Source: Bacteroidales bacterium (GTDB lineage Bacteria; Bacteroidota; Bacteroidia; Bacteroidales; UBA932). Taken from it: DNA of 64,000 nucleotides. The stretch is from positions 26,693-90,692 of the forward strand of contig JAFQGK010000035.1 of NCBI GenBank assembly GCA_017398335.1, written 5' to 3'. Below, piece by piece: positions 44,823 through 54,168 of the stretch (its first letter is position 1; the number at the start of each line of letters is the position of its first letter). A program made the translations under genes and the position numbers. The notes beneath the pieces are model-generated. The model was not told the origin of the DNA. It saw only the letters and a list, made by a program, of their open reading frames with translations, and did not search any database.

Positions 44823-46046
44823 TTATCTTTTGTTTCCTGCCTTCTTTATTTCAGATGTATATATTACAGGATAATCAAGTTTATCAGCATCAAGCACAAA
44901 GACCTGATACTCCTTGCCACCTTCATACACTCTCACGACAATGTGTCCCCATGGTTTGAAATTGCTCCAAAGTTCCTCCCCAAGCTTCTTGCATGCCTGA
45001 TCCACTGTAATATAGAACTCTCCCTTGGCCGGCCACACCATATGGTCAACCATTCTGGACATCGTAGAAGGAACCGGATGATTCTGGCTTCTTGCATCAA
45101 TGATCAGCACATCCGGAGAAACAGTATTGAGGAAAAAACCGTTGCAGGTGTCATAATATCCATGATGGTTCGCCTTTGCAACATCCACCTTGCCGCATAC
45201 TTTGGCAACAGGAGTCTCCATATCCCTATCCTTAGCCTTATAAAGATCCTTTTGAGCACCGCCACTGAGGTCACCGCCATTGAAATATCTGAAGTTTCCG
45301 TAAGTGATGCGTATAGCACATGAGTTCACATTCTCATCAAAAAGCTTTGGGTCACACGTATACTGTTTCTCAGCCTTTGTGCCCTTTCCTGTCCATACCT
45401 GAGCATTCGCAGCGAGATTGCGGATCTCAAATTTCTTTGCATATGGCTTTGGATTCTTAACCATCTTGATCTGATTCAATGCACCCACCTTGAACTGCTC
45501 CATCTCCATACCCTGAGACATCTGGTACTGCACGAACTTGTGATACTCCTCCATAAAGCCTTTGTTTGCATCAGCAACCTTCTTCTTCGATGGAAAATCG
45601 TACTTAGGATAGGCTCTGTCAAGAAGCTTGTTGTAGCCCACAAGTTCTCCTACCAGAGTGATACCGGACAGACCGTACCCGTGTGTTCCCGGAAGCATTT
45701 CCTGTACATCACCCATATGGTCATCATGGAAATGGGTGATCATTGCATAATCCACCTTTCCGTTTCCAGGAAGTCCGGCCAGAATTTTCTTCATATAGAT
45801 GGACTGCCATTCACCTGCCCTTTTCGAATTGTCCGGATGCTGCTTGTCCTTCACTTTGCCGTTGTCCCCGGCATCGATCATGAGTGTAGTACCGTCAGGC
45901 ATAACGATAAACGTCGCATCTCCCCTTCCGGTAGCGATCGTATGTATGTCCATATATCCTTCCTGCCATTTTGGAAGATATTCCTGGGCAGCCGCAGACC
46001 AGCAGAATGCCAGTACCAGCGACAAAGAAATGAGAATCTTTTTCAC
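44823..46046 (-). CDS. Exported metallo-beta-lactamase-fold hydrolase
   Basis: A 407-residue exported protein (signal peptide to about residue 20, WSAAA) with an MBL fold. The metal motif HxHxDH is intact as HFHDDH (105-110), and downstream ligand candidates lie in FNGGDLSGG and KANHHGYYD. The overall layout (DATFIVMPDGTTLMIDAG, later NHHG and SQNHPVPS) resembles the ComEC/Rec2-type MBL group, whose members include nucleases and phosphodiesterases, but here without membrane helices. A phosphodiesterase role fits the neighbouring phosphoesterase genes; that is inference. It is the first gene after an internal terminator and has its own -7 box at 46075-46082. Confidence 0.82.
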   Translation of the reverse strand: MKKILISLSLVLAFCWSAAAQEYLPKWQEGYMDIHTIATGRGDATFIVMPDGTTLMIDAGDNGKVKDKQHPDNSKRAGEWQSIYMKKILAGLPGNGKVDYAMITHFHDDHMGDVQEMLPGTHGYGLSGITLVGELVGYNKLLDRAYPKYDFPSKKKVADANKGFMEEYHKFVQYQMSQGMEMEQFKVGALNQIKMVKNPKPYAKKFEIRNLAANAQVWTGKGTKAEKQYTCDPKLFDENVNSCAIRITYGNFRYFNGGDLSGGAQKDLYKAKDRDMETPVAKVCGKVDVAKANHHGYYDTCNGFFLNTVSPDVLIIDARSQNHPVPSTMSRMVDHMVWPAKGEFYITVDQACKKLGEELWSNFKPWGHIVVRVYEGGKEYQVFVLDADKLDYPVIYTSEIKKAGNKR

Positions 46047-46074
46047 TGTATTTCAGTTTTAATGTTACATCAGA

Positions 46075-46082
46075 CAAAGATA
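46075..46082 (-). promoter_or_regulatory. -7 box for the MBL/GDPD transcription unit
   Basis: The minus strand reads TATCTTTG (TAnnTTTG), 28 bases before the MBL ATG and just after the terminator hairpin. No clear -33 element is seen. Confidence 0.5.
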
Positions 46083-46118
46083 CGAAAAAGTCGGCACAGA
46101 TTACTCTGCGCCGACTTT
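46083..46118 (-). terminator. Intrinsic terminator after the BACON lipoprotein gene
   Basis: AAAGTCGGC and GCCGACTTT form a 9-bp stem (46087-46118), extended by AGA/TCT around a short loop. On the minus strand it is followed by TTTTT. It separates the upstream SusCD unit from the MBL/GDPD unit. Confidence 0.7.
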
Positions 46119-46136
46119 AAAAACATCAACAGATAT

Positions 46137-48980
46137 TTACTGTTTCGTAAAAGTAACTTCACATGGGCCCCATATACGGTTGGTACCACTGCCACCCATA
46201 GCCTTGGTTGCGCCATAAGCCATATTGTCAGCGATCTTTGCTCTTATATAAAGAGTGTTTTCACCAGGAAGTGCTGGAGCCACATAGTCAATATCAACCA
46301 CATATGGATAGTTTGCGATATTTACACCACCCCTGTTGATAGCATAAGACCATGTCACTTCACGACCGCCTGTGCCATCCTTGAATGTCTCCGTAGTAGT
46401 CTGGGCGCCTGCCGGCATCCAGTTCTGACCGTCAACAGAAACTTCTACAAGGAAGTAGTTAGGACCTGTTGCAGAAGCAGACTGCTTGTAAGTGATGTTA
46501 TAAGTACCTGCAGGCATATCCTTAACAGGCACCTCAAACAACCAGTAACCACCTAGCGGCATACCTGTAGCAAGCACTCTCACATGGTCTTTAGTTCCAT
46601 CCGCAGCAGCAGCTTCATACTTATAAGTTACCTTCAATGCAGTACCATCGGCAAGATGCGATGAAAGTTTTGAGGTACCTTCTTCAGAAAGAATCCATCC
46701 TTCTGCAAGGTTCCATGGGCCCTCTACCTTGCTTGCATCAAATGTCGTATCATAAGTGAATGGGAACAGTGCAAGAGTCTTAGGACCGTCGAGGCCATTC
46801 TGCTTTACTCTAAGGACAGTCTCAAGGTTATTGTCTTTATTGAAGACTCTGACAGATCCTGTTCTTGACTCCTCTGTACCTGCCTGGCATTTGACTACAA
46901 ACGCAGCAGTCTCTACCATTGCCCTGGTAGTTGGAACAGGCTCAACTGTAAGCCAGTCACATGTTGACTCATATTCATAATCGATATTTGCCTGAACCGT
47001 CATGCTATACTCACCGCCTTCCATAGGGAATTCGGTATAGTTTCCGCCTACAAGGCTGATGAACGGCTCTATCTTCTGTCCTGGAGACACCTGCTTTACT
47101 GGGATAGTCTTGACAGAAATACCTGACTCGATAGTGATCTCTGTAGTACGTGCCTCACTTCCTGTGTACTCCTTGCAGCCCACTAACACCTCGGTAGAAG
47201 TACCTGCAGGGATGGTAATGCTGGCAAGCTGAGCATCGTCAGCACCTACGAAATAGATCCAGTCAGCTCCGGTGATCAGAGTCGCCTCCTGATCTGAAAG
47301 GAATGTGAATGACGCAGGAGCGGCAGGAATGGCATCGAAAGTGATGTTGTTTGCCATTGAAATAGAGATGTTGGCCTCAGATGGTTCTGTAACAGATACA
47401 GATCCTGTATATTCGATGATCTTGATATTGTCAAGATACCAACGGTTCTGGCTTCTGTCTGGATTCTGTCTAGATGGGTCAGCATAAGTAGGACGGATTG
47501 TAAGAACCGACTGAGCAGAAGCCTCTGTCAGGATGACAGTAGCATGCTGCCAAGCAAGGTGGCTCTCTCCATCTTCCTGAGACTGGGTTGATTCCAAAGC
47601 CTCTGACATAGCAAGACCGGTCTGCTCAAATTTACCGTCAGTTGTCTCAACAGAAACAGTCATGATATCCGGCTTGTTCGCACCAGTTACCTGCCAGCAC
47701 CAGTCAAAGTCGATTTGAACATTTACCTTACCCTCGATTGACGACAATGCAGGAAGCCTTAGGGCTCCGTTGTAGCTTGACTGGCCGAACTTCAGATAGT
47801 TCTTGCATGCATACATCGATCCGTCCTTTCCAACAGAAGGATTTGGAGCCTGCTCCGGTCCCAGTTTGAATTCCTTGTCACCTACGGTAGACCAAAGGTA
47901 CTGATATCCTATTCTATTGAACTCAGCAAAGAACTGGTCAGCCCAGTCTGCCTTCCAGATATTAGTGACACTTGTTGACTGGTCATCATTACCTACGGCA
48001 TCAACTGTAGCCCATTTGATCCATTCAAAGTCATCGGCAAAATAAACTTTCTCGAGCGACTTTATGCCTTCAAGGACAACAGGTACCATATATACGGTAT
48101 TGCCGTTCTTTCCGAAGACATATCCCTTTGCATTTACAAGCCATCCGTCAAGCTCAGACATCTTCAATGATGAATGAGTGTTCAGAAGCTCTATTACTAC
48201 TGAATCACGTACAGCAGGCTGTTCGCCCTCTTCATAATAAAGTTCAATCTTCTTTGAAGAAAGTTTACCTTCGATAGAAACAAGTTCAATCTCCTCAGCA
48301 GCATATTGCTGAAGAACAGCTGTAATATCTTTTGCACTTGAATAATCCACAGCCTCATTTGAAGTCTTGGTGAACTTATCTGCATTCTTCAATGAAGGGA
48401 AACCGTTGAAAGATGAGACATAAGCATATACAGATCCCTTGTCACCTACCTCAACAGTCTGTGTTGCAGTGACATAAGAGTAGTCCGCCTGATCCTTCAC
48501 CACGAAACCGTCAGAAGTCAAGGCTACAACCTGAACATCCTTCACACCGACGAATGTTTCAGCGGCCTGTGCAAAAGCTTCAGCCAATGTACCGTCGACA
48601 AGATCACGGTATTTGTCACCATTCTGGAATACATCCACAACAGCATCGGCGTAATGGTCTCTGCCGACAAAGGTGATGACAGCCTCTCGCGGTCTGTCAG
48701 GAAGTTCTTCTCTGATATTAGGTTCTACAGAGACTGTGAGTACAGTCTCACCGGCTGTACCAGATGCTGGCTCAACTGTGATCCAGCTAGCACAATCAAC
48801 TGTCCAAGGCGCGTCAGCATACACTGTCAGGGAAAGAGTCAGTTCATCATCAATGCCAAACTCCAAGGATGCTTTATCCGTCATTATAGCCGTTGCGACG
48901 AGCTTCTCCTCTTCATTAAGGCATGACGAGAAAATAGCCAGCGAGGCCAATGCCAATATTAATTGTCTAATTATTTTCAT
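46137..48980 (-). CDS. Multidomain surface lipoprotein with BACON domains
   Basis: A 947-residue lipoprotein (lipobox FSSC, Cys20). The first BACON-type Ig domain spans about 30-120 (APWTVDCASWITVEPASGTA). It is followed by an OB-like domain (about 125-310), a jelly-roll/CBM-like domain (about 315-560; YFADDFEWIKW, RWYLDNIKI), two further BACON-like modules (about 565-765; CDWLTVEPVPTTR) and a last beta-sandwich (about 775-947). BACON proteins in SusCD loci usually bind glycans or position enzymes at the surface. No catalytic motif is seen. It is the third gene of the SusC-SusD set (11-base gap to susD) and probably the surface glycan-binding protein of the locus. Confidence 0.82.
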   Translation of the reverse strand: MKIIRQLILALASLAIFSSCLNEEEKLVATAIMTDKASLEFGIDDELTLSLTVYADAPWTVDCASWITVEPASGTAGETVLTVSVEPNIREELPDRPREAVITFVGRDHYADAVVDVFQNGDKYRDLVDGTLAEAFAQAAETFVGVKDVQVVALTSDGFVVKDQADYSYVTATQTVEVGDKGSVYAYVSSFNGFPSLKNADKFTKTSNEAVDYSSAKDITAVLQQYAAEEIELVSIEGKLSSKKIELYYEEGEQPAVRDSVVIELLNTHSSLKMSELDGWLVNAKGYVFGKNGNTVYMVPVVLEGIKSLEKVYFADDFEWIKWATVDAVGNDDQSTSVTNIWKADWADQFFAEFNRIGYQYLWSTVGDKEFKLGPEQAPNPSVGKDGSMYACKNYLKFGQSSYNGALRLPALSSIEGKVNVQIDFDWCWQVTGANKPDIMTVSVETTDGKFEQTGLAMSEALESTQSQEDGESHLAWQHATVILTEASAQSVLTIRPTYADPSRQNPDRSQNRWYLDNIKIIEYTGSVSVTEPSEANISISMANNITFDAIPAAPASFTFLSDQEATLITGADWIYFVGADDAQLASITIPAGTSTEVLVGCKEYTGSEARTTEITIESGISVKTIPVKQVSPGQKIEPFISLVGGNYTEFPMEGGEYSMTVQANIDYEYESTCDWLTVEPVPTTRAMVETAAFVVKCQAGTEESRTGSVRVFNKDNNLETVLRVKQNGLDGPKTLALFPFTYDTTFDASKVEGPWNLAEGWILSEEGTSKLSSHLADGTALKVTYKYEAAAADGTKDHVRVLATGMPLGGYWLFEVPVKDMPAGTYNITYKQSASATGPNYFLVEVSVDGQNWMPAGAQTTTETFKDGTGGREVTWSYAINRGGVNIANYPYVVDIDYVAPALPGENTLYIRAKIADNMAYGATKAMGGSGTNRIWGPCEVTFTKQ

Positions 48981-48991
48981 AATTCAATAGA

Positions 48992-50824
48992 TTAAAAGTC
49001 AAGACCGTCATCCCAGTTCGGGTTCTGAGTCAAATTAGGGTTCAATGAACGCTCATCAATTGGAATAGGATAGTAATAATCCCTACTTTCGTCGAATGTA
49101 TGAGTACTCTTCTGCTGAGGATCTACATAGCCTGATGTACCGTCGCTAAGATAGATATCCGAACCGATTCTGAGAGGCACACAAGATGCATAGACCGGGT
49201 TGTTGGCATCAATTGTAGGCTGAGCCTCATTTGCTCCGTAAAGCCATACATCGACTGTTCCGTTCCTGTCAAGATCATACTCGCCTGGACCTGGGAAATA
49301 TATACCGTACATATCCTGTGCGACACAATTTCCTTCCTTCCATCTCAAAAGGCCTTCCCATCTGAAGTCACCCTCCTGTGCGAGCTCGATGCACCTTTCT
49401 CTTCTCACCTCTATAATATGTACTACGTTAGGGTCACTGAGAAGGACAGGGTTAGTGTAACCGGTCTTAGGATCTGTCATATATGAATCCAAAGTCAACG
49501 ATTTCACATCCATGCGGGCCATTCCCACACGGTCACGGAGAAGATTGATTGTCTTATCTGCAACAGTCTGGTCAAAATCTCCAAGTTCAGCCATAGCTTC
49601 AGCATAATTGAGAAGCACCTCACCATAACGGTATACCGGAGTGTCATTTGACGAACGGTCTGCTCGGTCTGAGTCACCACCGTTGGCATCAGCTGCCATT
49701 GTCCACTTTGCTATATGATAACCTGTACAAGTGCAGGAAAGATCCGGAGCAAGGACAGCGTCACTGTTGATACGCTTATAACCTGGTGCTCTGAGAGTCT
49801 GGGCAAGACGAGGGTCTCTGTTCTGGAACTCATCATAATACTCCATAGTCTTGTAATCTGGATTATCGGTGAATCTTGTTCCGTCAGCCATCAGATAAGT
49901 ATTGACAAACTTTCTGGTAGCAGAAAGACGTCCCTGAGCAGGAAGGATCGACATGGCTGTCGAGTTGTTGTAGATACCTGCCGGATGATTGTAGTAAACC
50001 GCAAGAATAAACTCAGTCTGACTCGCTTCCTCCTGAGCGAAGAGCATACGATAGTCCTTGTCAGGATTACCTGTCGTATAAAGCTTATACGGGCCATCTG
50101 TCATGATTTCCTCTGCTGCTTTTGCAGCTTCTTCAAGGTAGAATATATGGTCATGAACAGTCTCGACACCTGCTGCATCAGGAGTTATGTTAAGAGAGTG
50201 ATACTTTCTGAATGTACCTTCAAACAGGCAGAACTGTGACTTAAGTGCCAAAGCTGCCCATCTGTTCACTCTGAATGTCGACACTCCTGCAGGTAGGTTT
50301 GCAATGGCGAAATCCACATCTGCCAGCATCTTCTGCATAATGAACTCTCTGGAATTTCGTGGAGCATAAAGCTTCTCTGAATCTGATGCAAGTTCCTCAT
50401 CAATCCAAGGGACGTCTCCGAAGAGCTTCACCTTTTCATAATAGAAGAATGCTCTGAAGAAGCGTGCAAGTGCCTCATACTCAGCTCTGACCTTTTCATC
50501 CTCACAAGTATCCATTCTGGAGAGAACGGTGTTTATTCTTCTCAAGTCAGTCCAAGTCCATCCGCCGCCGGACTCAGGCACGGTTCTGTAAGAACCTCCA
50601 TGAAGGAGATTCGAGAGCGACAATCTGATATAATGGTCACTCTGGTGATTGTAAGGATGCTTATCCAGCAGATTATTGTACAAAGGATTTGTAAAAAGCT
50701 GGAAGTCCTCTGCTGTCCTGAAATAGATTTCCTCAGTCATGTCTGAAAGCGGGCCTCTGTCAAGAAAATCGCAGGCAGTAAACGATGCGATTGCAGCAAA
50801 AGCTATTATCAAATATTTTTTCAT
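48992..50824 (-). CDS. SusD/RagB-type nutrient-binding lipoprotein
   Basis: A 610-residue outer-membrane lipoprotein partner of the SusC protein encoded upstream (33-base gap). The signal ends at a lipobox SFTACD near residue 18. Typical SusD landmarks are RAEYEALARFFRAFFYYEKV, FGDVPW, RNSREFIMQKMLADVDFAI, RWAALALKSQFCLFEG, YGEVLLNYAEAMAELG and RRERCIELAQEGDFRWEGLL, and it ends IDERSLNPNLTQNPNW. With SusC it would capture the phosphorylated substrate proposed for this locus. Confidence 0.95.
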   Translation of the reverse strand: MKKYLIIAFAAIASFTACDFLDRGPLSDMTEEIYFRTAEDFQLFTNPLYNNLLDKHPYNHQSDHYIRLSLSNLLHGGSYRTVPESGGGWTWTDLRRINTVLSRMDTCEDEKVRAEYEALARFFRAFFYYEKVKLFGDVPWIDEELASDSEKLYAPRNSREFIMQKMLADVDFAIANLPAGVSTFRVNRWAALALKSQFCLFEGTFRKYHSLNITPDAAGVETVHDHIFYLEEAAKAAEEIMTDGPYKLYTTGNPDKDYRMLFAQEEASQTEFILAVYYNHPAGIYNNSTAMSILPAQGRLSATRKFVNTYLMADGTRFTDNPDYKTMEYYDEFQNRDPRLAQTLRAPGYKRINSDAVLAPDLSCTCTGYHIAKWTMAADANGGDSDRADRSSNDTPVYRYGEVLLNYAEAMAELGDFDQTVADKTINLLRDRVGMARMDVKSLTLDSYMTDPKTGYTNPVLLSDPNVVHIIEVRRERCIELAQEGDFRWEGLLRWKEGNCVAQDMYGIYFPGPGEYDLDRNGTVDVWLYGANEAQPTIDANNPVYASCVPLRIGSDIYLSDGTSGYVDPQQKSTHTFDESRDYYYPIPIDERSLNPNLTQNPNWDDGLDF

Positions 50825-50857
50825 CTTTTTAATTCTTTAAAGTGTTTCAAACAGACG

Positions 50858-53800
50858 TTAGAATGTAATGTCAATTCCGAACATGAATGTCTTCTGCCAT
50901 GGATAGAAGGCATTATTGTAGCGTGTAAAATCACCTGAAGAATCAGTTCTGTCAAACGCAGCCTCAGGATCGATATACTTGCTGTTCTTCTTGAAAGGAG
51001 ACCAGTAAGCAAGATTTTCACCTGAGAAATATACACGGATCTTTTCTATACCGATCTTCTCGGTCTTAGGAACTGTATATCCCACAGAGAGATTCTTAAG
51101 TCTCAGATAACGGAGATTCTGAAGATAACGGCTGTTGACATTTCTCAAAGTAGCTCCTGAAGTAAAAGCTGAATATGCTCGTGGACGTGGGAAATATGCA
51201 TCAGGGTTTTCCTCACTCCAGACATTTGATAGGAAATCCGGTGAAAGATATGTACAATATGGACGCGAATAAGGTCCCCAGAAAGCCATAGATTCAGCAT
51301 TAGGATACCAATAGTGATTACCTGTTCCCTGGAAGAAAATCGAGAAATCAAATCCCATGAAATCGAAACCGGCAGTAAGTCCATACTGAAGGGAAGCAAT
51401 CTTATTACCGAGAATCTTTCTGTCTCCCGGATCCTTCACACTGTTGGCACCTACAGATATCTTCTTGTCACCGTTAAGATCCACATACTTAGGGTCACCG
51501 GCAAGCCATCCGCCATAGAGCCTCTTATTGATGTAATTGAGATTTACCTCTTCCGCATATGCCCTAGCCTCTTCATCTGACTGGAAAAGACCGTCAACCT
51601 CGAATCCCCAGATCTCACCAAGTTCCATTCCTACATAATAATCCTTGGCAAAAGTATATTCATCATTATCATACTTTGTGATGACTGTCTTGAAATCAGA
51701 CAATGTCGCACCTACGTTATATCCGAAAGGCTTGCCGAAAAGACTGATCTGGTCTCTCCATCCGATAGAGAGTTCGTAACCTTTGGTACGGAGGTCTGCA
51801 GCATTCATATCAGGCTCAGATGCACCATATACGCTAGGAAGTGCGACACCGTCAGTAAGCATATCCTTAGTATCACGGATATATGCCTCAGCGGTGAAAG
51901 TCAATCTATCCTTGAACAGACCTGCATCCAGACCGAGATTATACTGCTGAGATGTCTCCCAAGTAAGGTCTCCGGCATTTGGAGCGGAGAGGGATGTATA
52001 GCTTGCTGTCGAGCTACCTTCACCGAAGCTGAATCCGGCAAAATCATAAGTCTGAACCTTACGGATGAACTTGTATGCTGCAACATTCTGGTTTCCGAGG
52101 CTACCATATGAGAAACGGAGCTTAAGATTGCTTACTACGTTCTTGGCTGGAGCGAACCAGTTCTCCTCTGAAATACGCCATCCTGCAGATGCAGATGGGA
52201 ACAATCCCCAACGGCTTCCTTTGGCAAATCTTGAGGAACCATCGTAACGTCCGGAAACTTCAAACAGATACTTGCCTTTATAATCATAATTGATACGTGC
52301 AAAGAAGCCGAGCAGAGCATATTCAGACTGGCCTCCTGAAGCCATGAACTCCTTTATTCCGTCACCGTTCAGTCCGACAAGGTCAAAGTCGTTGAGTTCT
52401 TCAGTAAGAAGATTATATCCTGTCGTCGACAAGTCTTTCCTATATGAATACTCGAGGTTACCACCGGCCATTACGGTCAAATGATGGTTATCCTTGAAAG
52501 TATCTTCATACGTAGCAAATACATTTGCTGCACTGTATGCCCAACTGTCAACAGATTCGATAAGAGAATCCTCTCCGGCTGTTCCCTTTCCTGTATATAC
52601 GGCAAAAGTACCTGGATACTGTGAATATACAAGTGCTGTACTTCTGTTCGTATTTCTGTTCTGATGGAATCTGTATGTGTAGTTAGCTGTAATTGTCAAT
52701 TGCTTGATAGGAGTGATCTTCAGTTCTGTCGTATTCGCAAAATCCATTTTTCTATCAAGATTGACATTCTTGTCATTGCCATAAATCGCATGACGGCCGT
52801 TTGCAACCTTATAGCCAAGGAAGTCAGTTCCGTACACCCACGATCCGTCAGGATTCTTAGGAGTGAAGCAAGCCAGACCGTGATTTGCAGAATATGCGAT
52901 GGCATTCTGTACATTCGACACACCCGGATAGTCATAAGTCGAGCTATAAAATGCAGTATTATTGCTCATCCTCATGAACTTATTGATCTTGAAATCAATC
53001 TTCGAGCGGAGATTATACTTCTGGAACACGTCAGGACGGGCCTTGATGATACCGGTCTGTCTGTTGAACGCACCTGAAAGATAATATCTTACTCTCTTGT
53101 TACCTCCACTTATTGAAATATTATGCTGCTGTACAGGATGCTGGTCATTGAACATCTCATGCCACCAGTCAGTATTTGCATAATATACATACTTATCCTT
53201 ACCGTTCCTGTTCTGTATTGTCACCCATGGACGATCAGGATGCTCTGTCTTGTCGTTTATACGGAGAAGGAGCTGCTGCATATCATAATCAGTATATTTG
53301 ATATACTGCGACACACCGTCATCCGCCTTCCAGAACATGTTATGGATATAAGCCGACCAATATCCTCTGGTCTCAAAATCAGTAGATGTAGTAGGCTGCT
53401 CCCATCCGAAACGTCCGCTGTAGCGTACTACAGCATTTCCATCATCCTCATTACCTTTCTTGGTTGTGATGAGGATTACACCAAATGCTGCACGTGCACC
53501 ATAGACTGCTGCGGCTGCAGCATCCTTGATTACAGAAATAGATTCGACGTCATTAGGATTCACACGGTCCATTTCACCCTCGACTCCATCAATGAGTACG
53601 AGCGGACTACTGCCGTTGATGGAACCGGTACCACGGATCTGCAATGTTCCGGTACTGCCTGGGTTACCGCTTGAAGTGGATATAGACAAGCCAGGCACTG
53701 ATCCCTGAAGCATACTGCTGAGGTTTGGAGCGACTCTGTCCTGAAGAGCCTTGTCATCCAGAGCAGTAACTGCACCGGTAAGGTTTACCTTCTTCTGCGT

Positions 53801-54139
53801 ACCATAACCCACAACCACAGTCTCTTCCAGAAGCATATTGTCTTCTTCAAGATGGATCGTGATGTTGTTCTGCTGCGCAGAAACATTCACCAGTTTTGTT
53901 TTATAACCAAGAGATGACACATTGAGGACAACATCCTTGGACGGCACTGTAATAGTAAAGCTGCCCCCCCCAGATGTCATAACTCCGTTTGCCGTTCCGT
54001 CTACGATGACCGCCACTCCTTCCAGAGGGAAGTCTGTCGCATCCTTGACGACTCCGGTCAGTTCCCTTGTCTGGGCAAAAGCACTTGTACTTACTGCCAT
54101 TATTGCAAGAGATACTGCAAATAATTTAAGTAATTTCAT
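50858..54139 (-). CDS. SusC/RagA-type TonB-dependent importer with a G8 tract near its start
   Basis: A 1093-residue outer-membrane importer: signal peptide (to ~22, SAFAQ), carboxypeptidase-regulatory-like domain (about 25-100), plug (about 105-225; VVVGYGTQKKVNLTGAV, GTLQIRGTGSI) and barrel. There is no STN domain, so unlike the first SusC it does not signal to a FecR protein. Codons 57-59 are GGG GGG GGC, giving a run of eight G (53964-53971 on the plus strand, C8). Loss or gain of one base would frameshift the protein in its first domain, so expression might be phase variable. In the given sequence the frame is open. Confidence 0.95.
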   Translation of the reverse strand: MKLLKLFAVSLAIMAVSTSAFAQTRELTGVVKDATDFPLEGVAVIVDGTANGVMTSGGGSFTITVPSKDVVLNVSSLGYKTKLVNVSAQQNNITIHLEEDNMLLEETVVVGYGTQKKVNLTGAVTALDDKALQDRVAPNLSSMLQGSVPGLSISTSSGNPGSTGTLQIRGTGSINGSSPLVLIDGVEGEMDRVNPNDVESISVIKDAAAAAVYGARAAFGVILITTKKGNEDDGNAVVRYSGRFGWEQPTTSTDFETRGYWSAYIHNMFWKADDGVSQYIKYTDYDMQQLLLRINDKTEHPDRPWVTIQNRNGKDKYVYYANTDWWHEMFNDQHPVQQHNISISGGNKRVRYYLSGAFNRQTGIIKARPDVFQKYNLRSKIDFKINKFMRMSNNTAFYSSTYDYPGVSNVQNAIAYSANHGLACFTPKNPDGSWVYGTDFLGYKVANGRHAIYGNDKNVNLDRKMDFANTTELKITPIKQLTITANYTYRFHQNRNTNRSTALVYSQYPGTFAVYTGKGTAGEDSLIESVDSWAYSAANVFATYEDTFKDNHHLTVMAGGNLEYSYRKDLSTTGYNLLTEELNDFDLVGLNGDGIKEFMASGGQSEYALLGFFARINYDYKGKYLFEVSGRYDGSSRFAKGSRWGLFPSASAGWRISEENWFAPAKNVVSNLKLRFSYGSLGNQNVAAYKFIRKVQTYDFAGFSFGEGSSTASYTSLSAPNAGDLTWETSQQYNLGLDAGLFKDRLTFTAEAYIRDTKDMLTDGVALPSVYGASEPDMNAADLRTKGYELSIGWRDQISLFGKPFGYNVGATLSDFKTVITKYDNDEYTFAKDYYVGMELGEIWGFEVDGLFQSDEEARAYAEEVNLNYINKRLYGGWLAGDPKYVDLNGDKKISVGANSVKDPGDRKILGNKIASLQYGLTAGFDFMGFDFSIFFQGTGNHYWYPNAESMAFWGPYSRPYCTYLSPDFLSNVWSEENPDAYFPRPRAYSAFTSGATLRNVNSRYLQNLRYLRLKNLSVGYTVPKTEKIGIEKIRVYFSGENLAYWSPFKKNSKYIDPEAAFDRTDSSGDFTRYNNAFYPWQKTFMFGIDITF
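53964..53971 (-). repeat. G8 homopolymer inside susC (possible contingency tract)
   Basis: Eight consecutive C on the plus strand, G on the coding strand, at codons 57-59 of the SusC gene (SGGGS). I saw no comparable G/C run elsewhere in the window. Confidence 0.6.
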
Positions 54140-54168
54140 AAACTTAATTTTAGTTGTTATTACTGAAT

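Noticed and set aside
45540-46556. 338-codon open frame on the plus strand across the MBL and BACON genes
   Set aside because: It spans two real genes, a terminator and a promoter on the other strand; its composition is that of an antisense shadow.
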